A stretch of 23,933 nucleotides of DNA from JAPLKX01 sp035530195 (lineage in GTDB: Bacteria > Hydrogenedentota > Hydrogenedentia > Hydrogenedentales > SLHB01), in assembly GCA_035530195.1 (NCBI GenBank), contig DATKVG010000092.1:1-23933 (forward strand), in the 5' to 3' direction. The notes under the pieces were generated by a model, which saw nothing but the letters and a program-made list of their open reading frames with translations, ran no database searches and was not told the origin of the DNA. The first letter of the stretch is position 1, and the number at the start of each line of letters is the position of its first letter. Positions 7,698 through 15,461 of the stretch are shown here, in pieces. A program made the position numbers and the translations under genes.

Positions 7698-10677
7698 AAG
7701 CGGTGCGTCCGCTAGAAGCGGTGCGGCTAAGATCGAAGTCGGCATGAAACGCGGCCTACCCGACACCGCCGGGCAAAGCGTCCGCGGGCGGCTCGCCGAA
7801 GACCTCGGCATCCACCTCGACGATGTCCGCGTCATTGACGTCTACACGATCAATGCCGGCCTCGCCCCTAAGCAGTTGGAGCGGGTCCGCGCCGAGTTGT
7901 TCACGGATCCGATCATCCAGGAGTCCGTCGTTAACAAGTCGCTCGCCCGCGACTACGATTTCATCATCGAGGTCGGGTTCCTCCCCGGCGTCACCGACAA
8001 CGTCGGCAAAAGCTCCGCCGAAGGCATCGCCGACACGCTGGACCGGCCCATGAAACCCGGTGAGGCCGTTTATAAATCCACCCAGTACGCCCTAAAAGGC
8101 GCCGTGGACGGGCCCGCCTGCGAGCGTATTGCCCGTGACGCACTCGCAAACGAATTGATCCAACGGTGGATGGTTAAATCGGCTTCCGAAATGGCCCGCC
8201 TCGACGGCGCCCTGCTGCTCGGCCTGCCCGTTGTCACCGAACGCAGTGACCCCGAGGTCCATGCCATCAACCTCGACATCCCCGAAGCCAAACTCGCCGC
8301 CCTCAGCCGGGACCGGATGCTCGCACTCGAACTCCACGAGATGAAGGCCATCCAGGCCCACTACCGCGACCCGGCCGTCCGCGCGCGAAGAACTTCCGCC
8401 GGCCTCCCCGAACAACCCACCGACATCGAACTCGAAATCCTCGCGCAGACCTGGTCCGAGCACTGCAAACACAAGATCTTCAACGCCGAAATCGAGTACA
8501 CCGACGAAAACGGCCAAAAACGCACTGTCAACAGCATCTTCAAAACATACGTAAAAGCCACCACGGACGAAGTCGGAAAAACCGTCGACTGGCTCGTCAG
8601 CGTGTTTCACGACAATGCCGGCATCATCAAGTTCGACGAAAACTGGAATTTCGCGCTCAAGGCCGAAACCCACAACAGCCCGTCCGCCCTCGACCCCTAC
8701 GGCGGGGCGATCACGGGCATCGTCGGCGTCAACCGCGACGTGCTCGGCGCCGGGATGGGTTGCCGGTGCATCCTCAACACCGACGTGTTCTGTTTCGCCT
8801 CGCCGTTCCATGCCGGCGACATCCCGCCGCGCCTGTTTCATCCGCGCAGGGTGCTGCGCGGCGTCCACCAGGGCGTCAAGGACGGCGGGAACCAGAGCGG
8901 CATACCCGATGTCAACGGCGCCATCGTTTTCCATGAGCGGTTTCTCGGGAAACCCCTCGTCTTCTGCGGCACGGGCGGCCTCATCCCCGCCAGGATCGCC
9001 GGAAAACCCAGCGAGGAAAAAGGCGCGCGGCCCGGCGACCTGATCGTCATGACGGGCGGCCGGATCGGCAAAGACGGTATCCACGGCGCCACGTTCTCAT
9101 CCGAGGAGTTACATGAAGGCTCGCCCGCTACCGCCGTCCAGATCGGCGACCCCATCACGCAAAAGAAAATGGCCGATTTCCTCATCGAAGCTCGAGACCT
9201 CGGCCTGTTCACCTGCATCACCGACGACGGGGCCGGGGGCCTCTCCTCGAGCGTTGGCGAAATGGCCCGAGCGTCCGGCGGCGCGGAAATCCACCTAGAA
9301 AAAGCACCGCTCAAATACGCCGGCCTCGCGCCGTGGGAGATTTTCCTCTCCGAGGCGCAGGAACGGATGACGCTCTCCGTGCCACCGGAGAAGATCGACG
9401 AGTTTCTAAACCTCGCGCGCCGCAGGGCCGTCGAAGCCACCGTCCTCGGGTCGTTCACGGACTCGGGCCGGCTCGAATGTTTCTACGACGGCAGGAAAAT
9501 CGGGTCGCTCGACATGGAGTTCCTCCACGACGGCGTCCCCAAGATGCACCTCAAGGCCGTCTACGCGCCGCCCGCGCTCGAAGAAGCCCCGCTCCCCGCA
9601 AAGACCGACCTCACCCCCGACCTTGTAACCGTCCTCGGCTCGCTCAACGTCTGCAGCAAAGAGTCGTTCGTGCGCATGTACGACCACGAGGTACTCGGCC
9701 AGAGCGTCCTCAAGCAGTTCCAGGGCGTTCAAAACGACGGGCCCGGCGACGCCGGCGTCATCCGCCCCATACCCGATTCCAAACGCGGGATCGCCATCGC
9801 CTGCGGCATCTGCCCCAAGTACAGCGATATCGATACCTACCACATGATGGCCTGCGCCATCGACGAGGCCGTCCGCAACATCATCGCCGTCGGCGGCAGG
9901 CTTGGCGCCATCGCCGGGCTCGACAATTTCTGCTGGCCCGACCCAATCCAGAGCGAAAAAACCCCCGACGGCGAACACAAGCTCGCCCAGCTCGTCCGAT
10001 GCGCCGAGGCCCTCCACGATTACTGCGTCGCCTACGGCATCCCCCTCATCAGCGGCAAGGACAGCATGAAAAACGATTACAAAATCGGCGACACCAAGAT
10101 CTCGATCCCGCCGACCGTCCTGTTCACCGCCGCAGGCATCATCGACGACGTCGAAAAAACCGTCTCCATGGACGTCAAATGCCCCGGCGACATCGTCTAC
10201 GTCGCAGGTGAAACCAAAAACGAGATGGGCGGCAGCGAGTACCTCGCCCTGCAGTCCAAGCTCGGCGCCTCCGTGCCCAAGGTCGATGCGAAAACAGCCC
10301 GCGCACTCTACGAAAAACTCTCGAAGGCAATTTCCCGCGGCTTGGTCGCGTCTTGCCACGACTGCTCGGATGGCGGGCTTGGCGTGGCGCTGGCCGAATC
10401 GGCATTCGCCGGCGGGTTCGGCATGGACATCGACCTGCGCCCCATTGGCGTCGGCGACACGGTGGCGATGTTCAGCGAGTCGCAGAGCCGGTTTGTCGTC
10501 ACCGTGCATCCTGAGCACGCCGCGGAGTTCGAGGCCGCCATGAAAGGCTCGCCCCTGGCGCATCTCGGCGCTGTGACGCCCGATCCCCAACTCAAAATCG
10601 CCGGCCACGACGGCATCGTCGTCAACGCCCCGCTCGCCGATCTCAAAGAGGCCTGGCAGCGGCCGCTGAGGTGGTAA
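7687..10677 (+). CDS. purL: FGAM synthase, PurL with fused PurS-like N-terminal region
   Basis: This subunit converts FGAR to FGAM using ATP and ammonia supplied by PurQ. At 996 aa it lies between small PurL (about 740) and large single-chain enzymes (about 1300). Residues about 15-165 look like two PurS-like halves (KIEVGMKRGLPDTAGQSV onward; YDFIIEVGFLPGVTDNVG onward), as in large PurL. A linker and the PurL core follow: QTWSEHCKHK (254-263), GGAITGIVGVNRDVLGAGMG, ITDDGAGGLSSSVGEMARASGG and the second-half DCSDGGLGVALAESAFAGGFG. There is no glutamine amidotransferase domain; the separate purQ gene follows directly. ATG 7687 is in frame, keeps the first PurS strand, and overlaps the purM stop, suggesting coupled translation. 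An internal ATG 7744 would cut that strand. Residues 3-14 (ARSGAS then ARSGAA) come from an 18-bp tandem duplication. Confidence 0.95.
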   Translation: MPARSGASARSGAAKIEVGMKRGLPDTAGQSVRGRLAEDLGIHLDDVRVIDVYTINAGLAPKQLERVRAELFTDPIIQESVVNKSLARDYDFIIEVGFLPGVTDNVGKSSAEGIADTLDRPMKPGEAVYKSTQYALKGAVDGPACERIARDALANELIQRWMVKSASEMARLDGALLLGLPVVTERSDPEVHAINLDIPEAKLAALSRDRMLALELHEMKAIQAHYRDPAVRARRTSAGLPEQPTDIELEILAQTWSEHCKHKIFNAEIEYTDENGQKRTVNSIFKTYVKATTDEVGKTVDWLVSVFHDNAGIIKFDENWNFALKAETHNSPSALDPYGGAITGIVGVNRDVLGAGMGCRCILNTDVFCFASPFHAGDIPPRLFHPRRVLRGVHQGVKDGGNQSGIPDVNGAIVFHERFLGKPLVFCGTGGLIPARIAGKPSEEKGARPGDLIVMTGGRIGKDGIHGATFSSEELHEGSPATAVQIGDPITQKKMADFLIEARDLGLFTCITDDGAGGLSSSVGEMARASGGAEIHLEKAPLKYAGLAPWEIFLSEAQERMTLSVPPEKIDEFLNLARRRAVEATVLGSFTDSGRLECFYDGRKIGSLDMEFLHDGVPKMHLKAVYAPPALEEAPLPAKTDLTPDLVTVLGSLNVCSKESFVRMYDHEVLGQSVLKQFQGVQNDGPGDAGVIRPIPDSKRGIAIACGICPKYSDIDTYHMMACAIDEAVRNIIAVGGRLGAIAGLDNFCWPDPIQSEKTPDGEHKLAQLVRCAEALHDYCVAYGIPLISGKDSMKNDYKIGDTKISIPPTVLFTAAGIIDDVEKTVSMDVKCPGDIVYVAGETKNEMGGSEYLALQSKLGASVPKVDAKTARALYEKLSKAISRGLVASCHDCSDGGLGVALAESAFAGGFGMDIDLRPIGVGDTVAMFSESQSRFVVTVHPEHAAEFEAAMKGSPLAHLGAVTPDPQLKIAGHDGIVVNAPLADLKEAWQRPLRW
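7693..7728 (+). repeat. 18-bp tandem duplication at the purM-purL junction
   Basis: GCTAGAAGCGGTGCGTCC (7693-7710) is followed at once by GCTAGAAGCGGTGCGGCT (7711-7728), identical in the first 15 bases. The first copy contains the purM stop codon in one frame, and in the purL frame each copy encodes ARSGA(S/A). The unit is a multiple of three, so gain or loss keeps purL in frame. Confidence 0.85.
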
Positions 10678-10679
10678 CC

Positions 10680-11465
10680 GTGACTGTTCGCGCTCTAGTA
10701 CTCACCGGGTTCGGCATCAACTGCGATGGCGAGACGCAGTCCGCCCTTTCCCGCGCCGGTGCCGCCGCCGAACGCGTGCATCTCAACGACATCATCGAGA
10801 ACCCCGCCCTGCTCGACCGGTATCACATCTTCGCAATCCCCGGCGGGTTCTCGTTCGGCGACGATGTCGCGTCCGGCAAGATCCTCGCCAACCGCCTCCG
10901 TTACAAGCTCGGGGCGCCCCTTAAAAAATTCATCGGCGGCGGCAAGCTCGTGATCGGCATCTGCAACGGCTTCCAGGTCATGGTCAAGATGGGCATCCTG
11001 CCGCTGTTCGACGGCGAGTTCGTGCAGGAAGTCACCCTCACCAACAACGACTCCGCCCGGTTCGAAAACCGGTGGGTTAATCTTGGCGTCACACCCGGCA
11101 CCCGATGCGTCTGGCTCAAAGGCATTGAGTCGCTCGAACTGCCGGTGCGCCACGGCGAAGGAAAATTCATCCCACGCGACCACGCCGTGCTCAAGAAACT
11201 CTATGCCAACGGCCAAATCGCTCTCAGATACTGCCTCCCCGACGGCTCACCCGCCAACGGCCGGTTCCCCGCCAATCCAAACGGCGCCGTCGACGACATC
11301 GCCGGTATCTGCGACCCATCCGGTCGAGTGTTCGGCCTCATGCCCCACCCCGAAGCCAATACGTTCCGCACCAATCACCCCCAATGGACCCGCAAAGATC
11401 TTACCGAAGAAGGCGCCGGCCTGCAGGTGTTTCGCAACGCCGTACACTACTGCAAAGCCATATAG
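10680..11465 (+). CDS. purQ: FGAM synthase glutamine amidotransferase subunit
   Basis: PurQ is the class I glutaminase that supplies ammonia to PurL. The 261-aa protein shows the start pattern VRALVLTGFGINCDGET, FAIPGGFSFGDDVASGKILANRL (from about residue 51), the nucleophile elbow GICNGFQ (catalytic C95) and the C-terminal GLMPHPEA with the His and Glu of the triad. GTG 10680 is chosen because GAGGTGG (10668-10674) is well spaced before it; GTG 10671, overlapping the purL stop, would add only three residues. The gap to the purL stop is 2 bp, so the two subunits are almost certainly made from one message. It ends the operon: a strong promoter follows for the next gene, and I see no clear terminator between them. 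Confidence 0.96.
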   Translation: MTVRALVLTGFGINCDGETQSALSRAGAAAERVHLNDIIENPALLDRYHIFAIPGGFSFGDDVASGKILANRLRYKLGAPLKKFIGGGKLVIGICNGFQVMVKMGILPLFDGEFVQEVTLTNNDSARFENRWVNLGVTPGTRCVWLKGIESLELPVRHGEGKFIPRDHAVLKKLYANGQIALRYCLPDGSPANGRFPANPNGAVDDIAGICDPSGRVFGLMPHPEANTFRTNHPQWTRKDLTEEGAGLQVFRNAVHYCKAI

Positions 11466-11490
11466 CCATAAGCGGCCCCCGAGAAAACCC

Positions 11491-11518
11491 TTGCATAAAC
11501 GCTGAAAAATGCTATAAT
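11491..11518 (+). promoter_or_regulatory. Near-consensus sigma-70 promoter for the exported-protein gene
   Basis: TTGCAT (11491-11496) and a perfect TATAAT (11513-11518) are separated by 16 bp in an A-rich spacer, 26 bp after purQ ends. The predicted transcript start near 11525 leaves a leader of about 60 nt before ATG 11585. It is the best promoter match I found in the window, implying that the downstream gene is transcribed independently of the purine operon. Confidence 0.75.
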
Positions 11519-11584
11519 CCCGCCGGGGAAGAGGGGGCTCTGTTGGGATGGTGGGAAGCGTAACAAATGTAAAGGTAGGTCGCT

Positions 11585-12391
11585 ATGCCACAGAAACGTC
11601 ATCCGCGCCCGTCTCTTCTGGTAATTTTCGCTTTATCCGGACTCGTTCTGTTTTCCCTGGCGCACAGTGCCCAGGCTGCAGACGACAGTACTGCCGAATC
11701 GAGCCCGTGGTATTTCTTCCACGGCAACACCAACAGCCATCCCCGCCTGAAAAAGGCCGACCGCGAGGTTGATCGGGAGCTCAACAGCATGTTTCGGCTG
11801 ATCGCACCGGGCTTTGACGATGTCAAGACATTTTCCGATCAAGCGGATGAATTCATGATCTGGGCGCCGTTTGTCGGTGTCGGCCGGAAGATTGGAAATC
11901 ACTGGGACGTGTTTTTTCAGGTTGGAGGCAGCGCAGGCAGCGTTCACACCGCGTCGGACGACATCAGCCTGCTGCTTCTGCCCTGGCACGCCGACGTGGT
12001 CATCAAGCGATCAAACATTTTTGTAGGGCCGGGCGTGGCCTGGTTCCCCTTCGGGTTTCCGCAAAATAAACCCAAGATGACATGGGGGGAACGGTTCAAC
12101 CGGACGCGCCCCTACTTGACGGCTACGCTTAGCTGGAACCGTATGACGTATAAAGCCGACGTCAAGGCCGGCCTCAAACCGTTCGGCAACTTCATCCAAA
12201 ACAAGCGCCAGGACTCCTGGCATCCATTCAGTTCCAACCTGGGGGCCGGCGTCGACGTGCCCCTCACGAAGAACACCACGCTGTCGCTGAATGGCCAGTA
12301 CGGGTTCATGTTCGACTACGGCGAGGACTTTAACGGGGCCAACTTCGCCATCTTCTTCAAACACGCTTTCGGTGGCCCCAAGAAGGAATAA
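11585..12391 (+). CDS. Exported protein, possible outer-membrane beta-barrel
   Basis: I do not recognise a named family. The 268-aa product has a clear signal peptide: a basic start MPQKRHPRPS, a hydrophobic core and a cleavage site near AHSAQA-ADD (after about residue 31). The mature part is rich in aromatic and glycine residues with alternating strand patterns such as FMIWAPFVGVGRKIG, WDVFFQVGGSAGSV, NIFVGPGVAWFPFGF, RPYLTATLSWNRM and TLSLNGQYGFMFDYG. It ends in a strand, FAIFFKHAFG, close to the C-terminus. This resembles a small outer-membrane beta-barrel, implying a cell with an outer membrane. The ATG at 11585 has AGGTAGG a few bases upstream, behind a strong promoter, so expression may be high. 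It converges on the beta-propeller gene with 3 bp between the stops. Confidence 0.7.
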   Translation: MPQKRHPRPSLLVIFALSGLVLFSLAHSAQAADDSTAESSPWYFFHGNTNSHPRLKKADREVDRELNSMFRLIAPGFDDVKTFSDQADEFMIWAPFVGVGRKIGNHWDVFFQVGGSAGSVHTASDDISLLLLPWHADVVIKRSNIFVGPGVAWFPFGFPQNKPKMTWGERFNRTRPYLTATLSWNRMTYKADVKAGLKPFGNFIQNKRQDSWHPFSSNLGAGVDVPLTKNTTLSLNGQYGFMFDYGEDFNGANFAIFFKHAFGGPKKE

Positions 12392-12394
12392 CGC

Positions 12395-14458
12395 TCAACC
12401 GCCGTCCGACCACCCCGGCAGCGAGACCGTCGCCTGGTAGTTCGAGTTGTTGTACTGCGGGTTCCGCGCCGGTTTGTACAGCCTTCCCTCGAGCGGGCCG
12501 TCGCTTTGCGTGTAGATCCAAACCTCGCACGGGTCCCACACCACAATCTCATCCCGACAATCGCCCGTAACATCGAGCACCGCGTAGCACAGGTCCGGGT
12601 GGCCGTCCGCCGGAAACACTACCGCACGCCGCCCCCAACCGTCGTACATCCCCTCCTCGACCGCCGCCGACAGCATCCACAACTCGCCCGGCCGCCCTGT
12701 CCAGTTCACCGGCAGGCACATGCTCCCGTGCTGCGACGGCTCAAACTCGAAATACATCTCCCCGCTCGCGTCAAAGAAATGCACGATCCCCTGGTTGCTC
12801 CAGAAGTTGACCGCCACCGTCTCGAGCCCGGGCAAGTCCGGCCGGTAATCGGCGGTGGAGGGATTCTGCACGTGCCCGACGTAATGGTGCTTGATGATGT
12901 TGCCGCGCAGGTCGCTCAAAAGAAACCCTTCGTCGCTCCCCGCGCATAACCACGTCGGTTCCGCGGCGTCCGTGTTCAGTTTCACGATCGCGACGCCGTC
13001 CGCGTGATCCTTCAACACGTCGTCATGCGACCATATCACCCGCCCATCGTGATCGAACAGCGTGTAACCCAGTGCGACCTCGTCTTTCCCGTCACCGTCC
13101 ACGTCGTACGCAAACGCGTAATGGCCCGTGTTACACTGCGCCCGCCACAGCGGCTCCAGCCGGTCGTTGTACGTCCACACGCTCAGGTACCGGTCCTTCA
13201 GCACCACGTCCGCCGCACGGCCCGTGCCGCGCAGGTCGCAGAAAAACAAGCTGTCGCCGAGGATCCTGGGAAACTTGCTGTGCTCGGGCCGGGTGTTGGG
13301 CGGAGTTACCGGCGTCGGGACTTTCAATTTCGTTTCCCCCGTCGCGCCGTTCGCCACCACCAACTCCATGTTCATGCAATACACCACCTCCGCCCGCCCG
13401 TCCCCATCCAAATCGTGAATCTGAAACCCCACGTCGTTGGTCAGGTGATCCTTCCACAGGTCCGGCTCGCCGATCTGCCACAGGACTTTCCCGTCCAGCG
13501 TCGTCGCCGTCAAACAACTCAACTCGCTGTTGCGGTCTTTTGGCCCGTGGTGAACCACCTGCCCAAACAGCACGTCTGTCTGGCCGTCGCCGTTCAAATC
13601 GCCAAACCGCAAATTCCGCCCGACGCCGTACCCTTCCGTATTGAACTTTCTCCACAACACCGGCTTTGGGTTCCGCGCCTGGATTTCCTGCTCTTCCTGT
13701 TGCCGCGCCCGCGACCGCGCCTGCTGCCGTTCATACGCCTTCGGCTCGATCGTAACCTCGACGTTCTTGAACCGCGCGGGAAAATCCGACAGCAAGCCTA
13801 TCCGCCCCTCGGTGAAAGTACCGTCTTCCGCATCCAGACTGACGCGGCCCACCGTCGCTCTGATCCGCGGCCCCTCGCCCGAAATACCCACGCTGATGTA
13901 TTCGCCCGGCGTGTACTCCAGCGGCGCTTCCGCCAGCACCTTTTCGAACGGCGTGCGGAAACCCGTCCCATGCCGCACCAGTTTCAACTGCGCCTTCCCC
14001 TCACTGATGCCCGCGACGTAATAGCATCTATCATTCTGGTACCGAAACAGGACCCCGCATTCAGCGGCACCGCCAACAAGTGCGGTGTCGTCGCCCTCGC
14101 CCGGCGCTACTTCCGCCCGCACCGTATAGTCATCGCAAAACGTGTCTCCCGCCACAACGATCGGGTGCGCGTCTTTCCAATTAAACGCCTCCGTCTGCGC
14201 CAGCACCCAGCACTCCCCGTCACGCACCACCCGCCACGCCCGCTGCGACCGCTGGTCCGACCGGTACGTCGATACGCGCCAATAGCCTGCCTGCCCCCGG
14301 TCAAAATAGTGGTATTCCGCATGCGCCCCATCCAAGTCTTCCAACAGCCCCGCCCGGCCCGGAAACGGATACGGACAAGACATCTGCAGTTCGGCAACCG
14401 CCGTGATTGAAACCAACATCGCCACCACCCCAACAAAAACACCTCCAACCAGCTTCAC
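12395..14458 (-). CDS. Secreted LamG-like plus FG-GAP/VCBS beta-propeller protein, rhamnogalacturonan lyase (PL11)-like
   Basis: A 687-aa exported protein. Residues 1-22 form a signal peptide. Residues about 35-237 look like a concanavalin/LamG-type jelly roll: WRVVRDGECWVLAQTE, YYVAGISEGKAQLKLVRHG and LGLL-type strands ending FKNVEVTIEPK. A Gln/Arg/Glu-rich linker (about 241-262) leads to a beta-propeller with calcium-type loops DLNGDGQTD (287-295), DLDGDGRAE (349-357), DVDGDGKDE and DVTGDCRDE. The propeller and the C-terminal DEIVVWDPCEVWIYTQ remind me of family 11 rhamnogalacturonan lyases, but the match is distant and lyase activity is unproven; a polysaccharide-binding role is an alternative. 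The start is GTG 14458, with GAGGAAGG 9 nt upstream. Confidence 0.75.
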   Translation of the reverse strand: MKLVGGVFVGVVAMLVSITAVAELQMSCPYPFPGRAGLLEDLDGAHAEYHYFDRGQAGYWRVSTYRSDQRSQRAWRVVRDGECWVLAQTEAFNWKDAHPIVVAGDTFCDDYTVRAEVAPGEGDDTALVGGAAECGVLFRYQNDRCYYVAGISEGKAQLKLVRHGTGFRTPFEKVLAEAPLEYTPGEYISVGISGEGPRIRATVGRVSLDAEDGTFTEGRIGLLSDFPARFKNVEVTIEPKAYERQQARSRARQQEEQEIQARNPKPVLWRKFNTEGYGVGRNLRFGDLNGDGQTDVLFGQVVHHGPKDRNSELSCLTATTLDGKVLWQIGEPDLWKDHLTNDVGFQIHDLDGDGRAEVVYCMNMELVVANGATGETKLKVPTPVTPPNTRPEHSKFPRILGDSLFFCDLRGTGRAADVVLKDRYLSVWTYNDRLEPLWRAQCNTGHYAFAYDVDGDGKDEVALGYTLFDHDGRVIWSHDDVLKDHADGVAIVKLNTDAAEPTWLCAGSDEGFLLSDLRGNIIKHHYVGHVQNPSTADYRPDLPGLETVAVNFWSNQGIVHFFDASGEMYFEFEPSQHGSMCLPVNWTGRPGELWMLSAAVEEGMYDGWGRRAVVFPADGHPDLCYAVLDVTGDCRDEIVVWDPCEVWIYTQSDGPLEGRLYKPARNPQYNNSNYQATVSLPGWSDGG

Positions 14459-14483
14459 CCTAAGCCGCCTTCCTCGTTTCTTC

Positions 14484-14519
14484 TTGGGACAACTGGGACC
14501 ATCGAGTCCATTGGGATTT
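14484..14519. repeat. Degenerate 9-bp tandem array
   Basis: Four consecutive 9-bp units, TTGGGACAA, CTGGGACCA, TCGAGTCCA and TTGGGATTT, share a GGGAC-like core. The array lies between the antitoxin stop and the start of the beta-propeller gene. A related array in reverse orientation is at 18521-18547. Confidence 0.55.
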
Positions 14520-14602
14520 TTTCACTCCGCCTGGTCCTCCGGGAAATCAAAGTTTGTGAGCCTAGGGCTGAAGGCGCGAAACGTCGCCGGGGGTCCATCG
14601 TC

Positions 14603-14791
14603 TTACGATTTCGTACTCGCGCTCTTGCGTCCGCTTATCTTGCGTACCTGCTCGAGGTTGACCATGCGTTCCGGGTGTTCCTTCTCGGCCTTACGCAGGA
14701 TCTCGAACAGTTTTCCTACGTCGCCTCCCACCTCGCGGTTCAGTTCGTCTTTTATTCGGTATACTTCTCGTATGATCGGATCGGTCCGCAT
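14603..14791 (-). CDS. Small antitoxin candidate paired with PIN toxin
   Basis: A 62-aa charged protein beginning MRTDPIIREVYRIKDELNREVGGDVGKLF and ending in a basic tail. It resembles small proteins of the DPIVEEVR...DLDAIF type that often accompany PIN-domain toxins and are presumed antitoxins. I see no standard DNA-binding domain (AbrB, RHH or HTH). ATG 14791 lies 3 bp after the toxin stop, and GGAG within the toxin's last codons is about 8 nt upstream, so translation is probably coupled. Toxin-first order is less usual for vapBC-type pairs. The antitoxin function rests on the neighbour and size, not on a demonstrated motif. Confidence 0.7.
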   Translation of the reverse strand: MRTDPIIREVYRIKDELNREVGGDVGKLFEILRKAEKEHPERMVNLEQVRKISGRKSASTKS

Positions 14792-14794
14792 GTA

Positions 14795-15271
14795 TCATTC
14801 TCCGGGCAGTTGCTCAGGCGTGCAAACCTGCGGAACAAAAAGTCCTCGCTTCTCGTTGACTTGGCGCAAACGCCGCAATGCGAGAACGTTTGCCAAATGC
14901 TTGAAGTTCCAGGTACAGAGGAACTCGATCTGGTAGATGCTCGCAAACGCGAGATGGGCCGCGTCTTCCGCGTTCCCGATGGGGACGACGCTTTTCTCCA
15001 TGTAGAATTCGCTGAGCCGCCGCATTTCGGGCGTCGTAGCAAGCACGGGAAACTGCTCCAGAAACTCTCGCCTCTTTCGGGCTTCCTTACGGTCGCCTTT
15101 ACCCGCTTCTCTGATTACGACTTCGGAAACGAATATGGCGTATCGCGAGCGATCGCGTTTCCACCACGTACGCGTAATCTCCTGTCTGGCAAGTCCAAGG
15201 AGATCGCGCGAGGGTTCCGCCAGCAAGTAGCTGGGTATGGTCGTCTCCATGTATAAGGTCGGCTTTTCCAC
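14795..15271 (-). CDS. PIN-domain (VapC-like) toxin
   Basis: A 158-aa single PIN-domain protein, usual length for a VapC-like RNase toxin. Expected acidic positions are visible: E9 in YMETTIPSYL, E50/E55 in FVSEVVIREAGKGD, and D103 in NAEDAAHLAFA. The last site reads TWNFKHLAN (N122), which this subfamily commonly has in place of aspartate. The active site thus looks intact and would bind Mg2+ to cut RNA. The start is GTG 15271, which keeps the first beta strand; an internal ATG eight codons in would lose it. No good Shine-Dalgarno precedes GTG, but a promoter-like TTGACA lies so close that a nearly leaderless message is possible. The downstream small gene is the presumed antitoxin. Confidence 0.85.
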   Translation of the reverse strand: MEKPTLYMETTIPSYLLAEPSRDLLGLARQEITRTWWKRDRSRYAIFVSEVVIREAGKGDRKEARKRREFLEQFPVLATTPEMRRLSEFYMEKSVVPIGNAEDAAHLAFASIYQIEFLCTWNFKHLANVLALRRLRQVNEKRGLFVPQVCTPEQLPGE

Positions 15272-15282
15272 GTCTGGCTGTC

Positions 15283-15312
15283 ATCATCCGCCGCGAATGC
15301 GGGGGATGTCAA
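15283..15312 (-). promoter_or_regulatory. Possible promoter of the toxin-antitoxin pair
   Basis: On the minus strand, a perfect TTGACA (15312-15307) is followed after 18 bp by GATGAT (15288-15283), a four-of-six -10. Only 11 nt separate this from the GTG start, so transcription would begin about 5 nt before the start codon. The -10 is imperfect, so this is tentative. Confidence 0.35.
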
Positions 15313-15461
15313 ATTCTCCAAGTCGGGTTGCGCCAAACGACGGGCATAAACGGCGCAAGGACCCGCCGATTACCCGGAAGCCGTCGATGGGGGGCGGGGT
15401 CTGGTCTGGATCGGATCGGATGGGCGTGAACCCGACGGGGTCCTCCGTGATTGTGGTTCAG

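Noticed and set aside
5052..7835. 927-codon minus-strand open frame opposite the hydrolase and purM
   Set aside because: Long only because stop codons are rare in this frame at high GC; no domains, and it covers two well-identified genes.
13004..14410. 468-codon plus-strand open frame opposite the beta-propeller gene
   Set aside because: Low-complexity Arg/Pro-rich translation, no start signal; the opposite strand encodes calcium-loop repeats.
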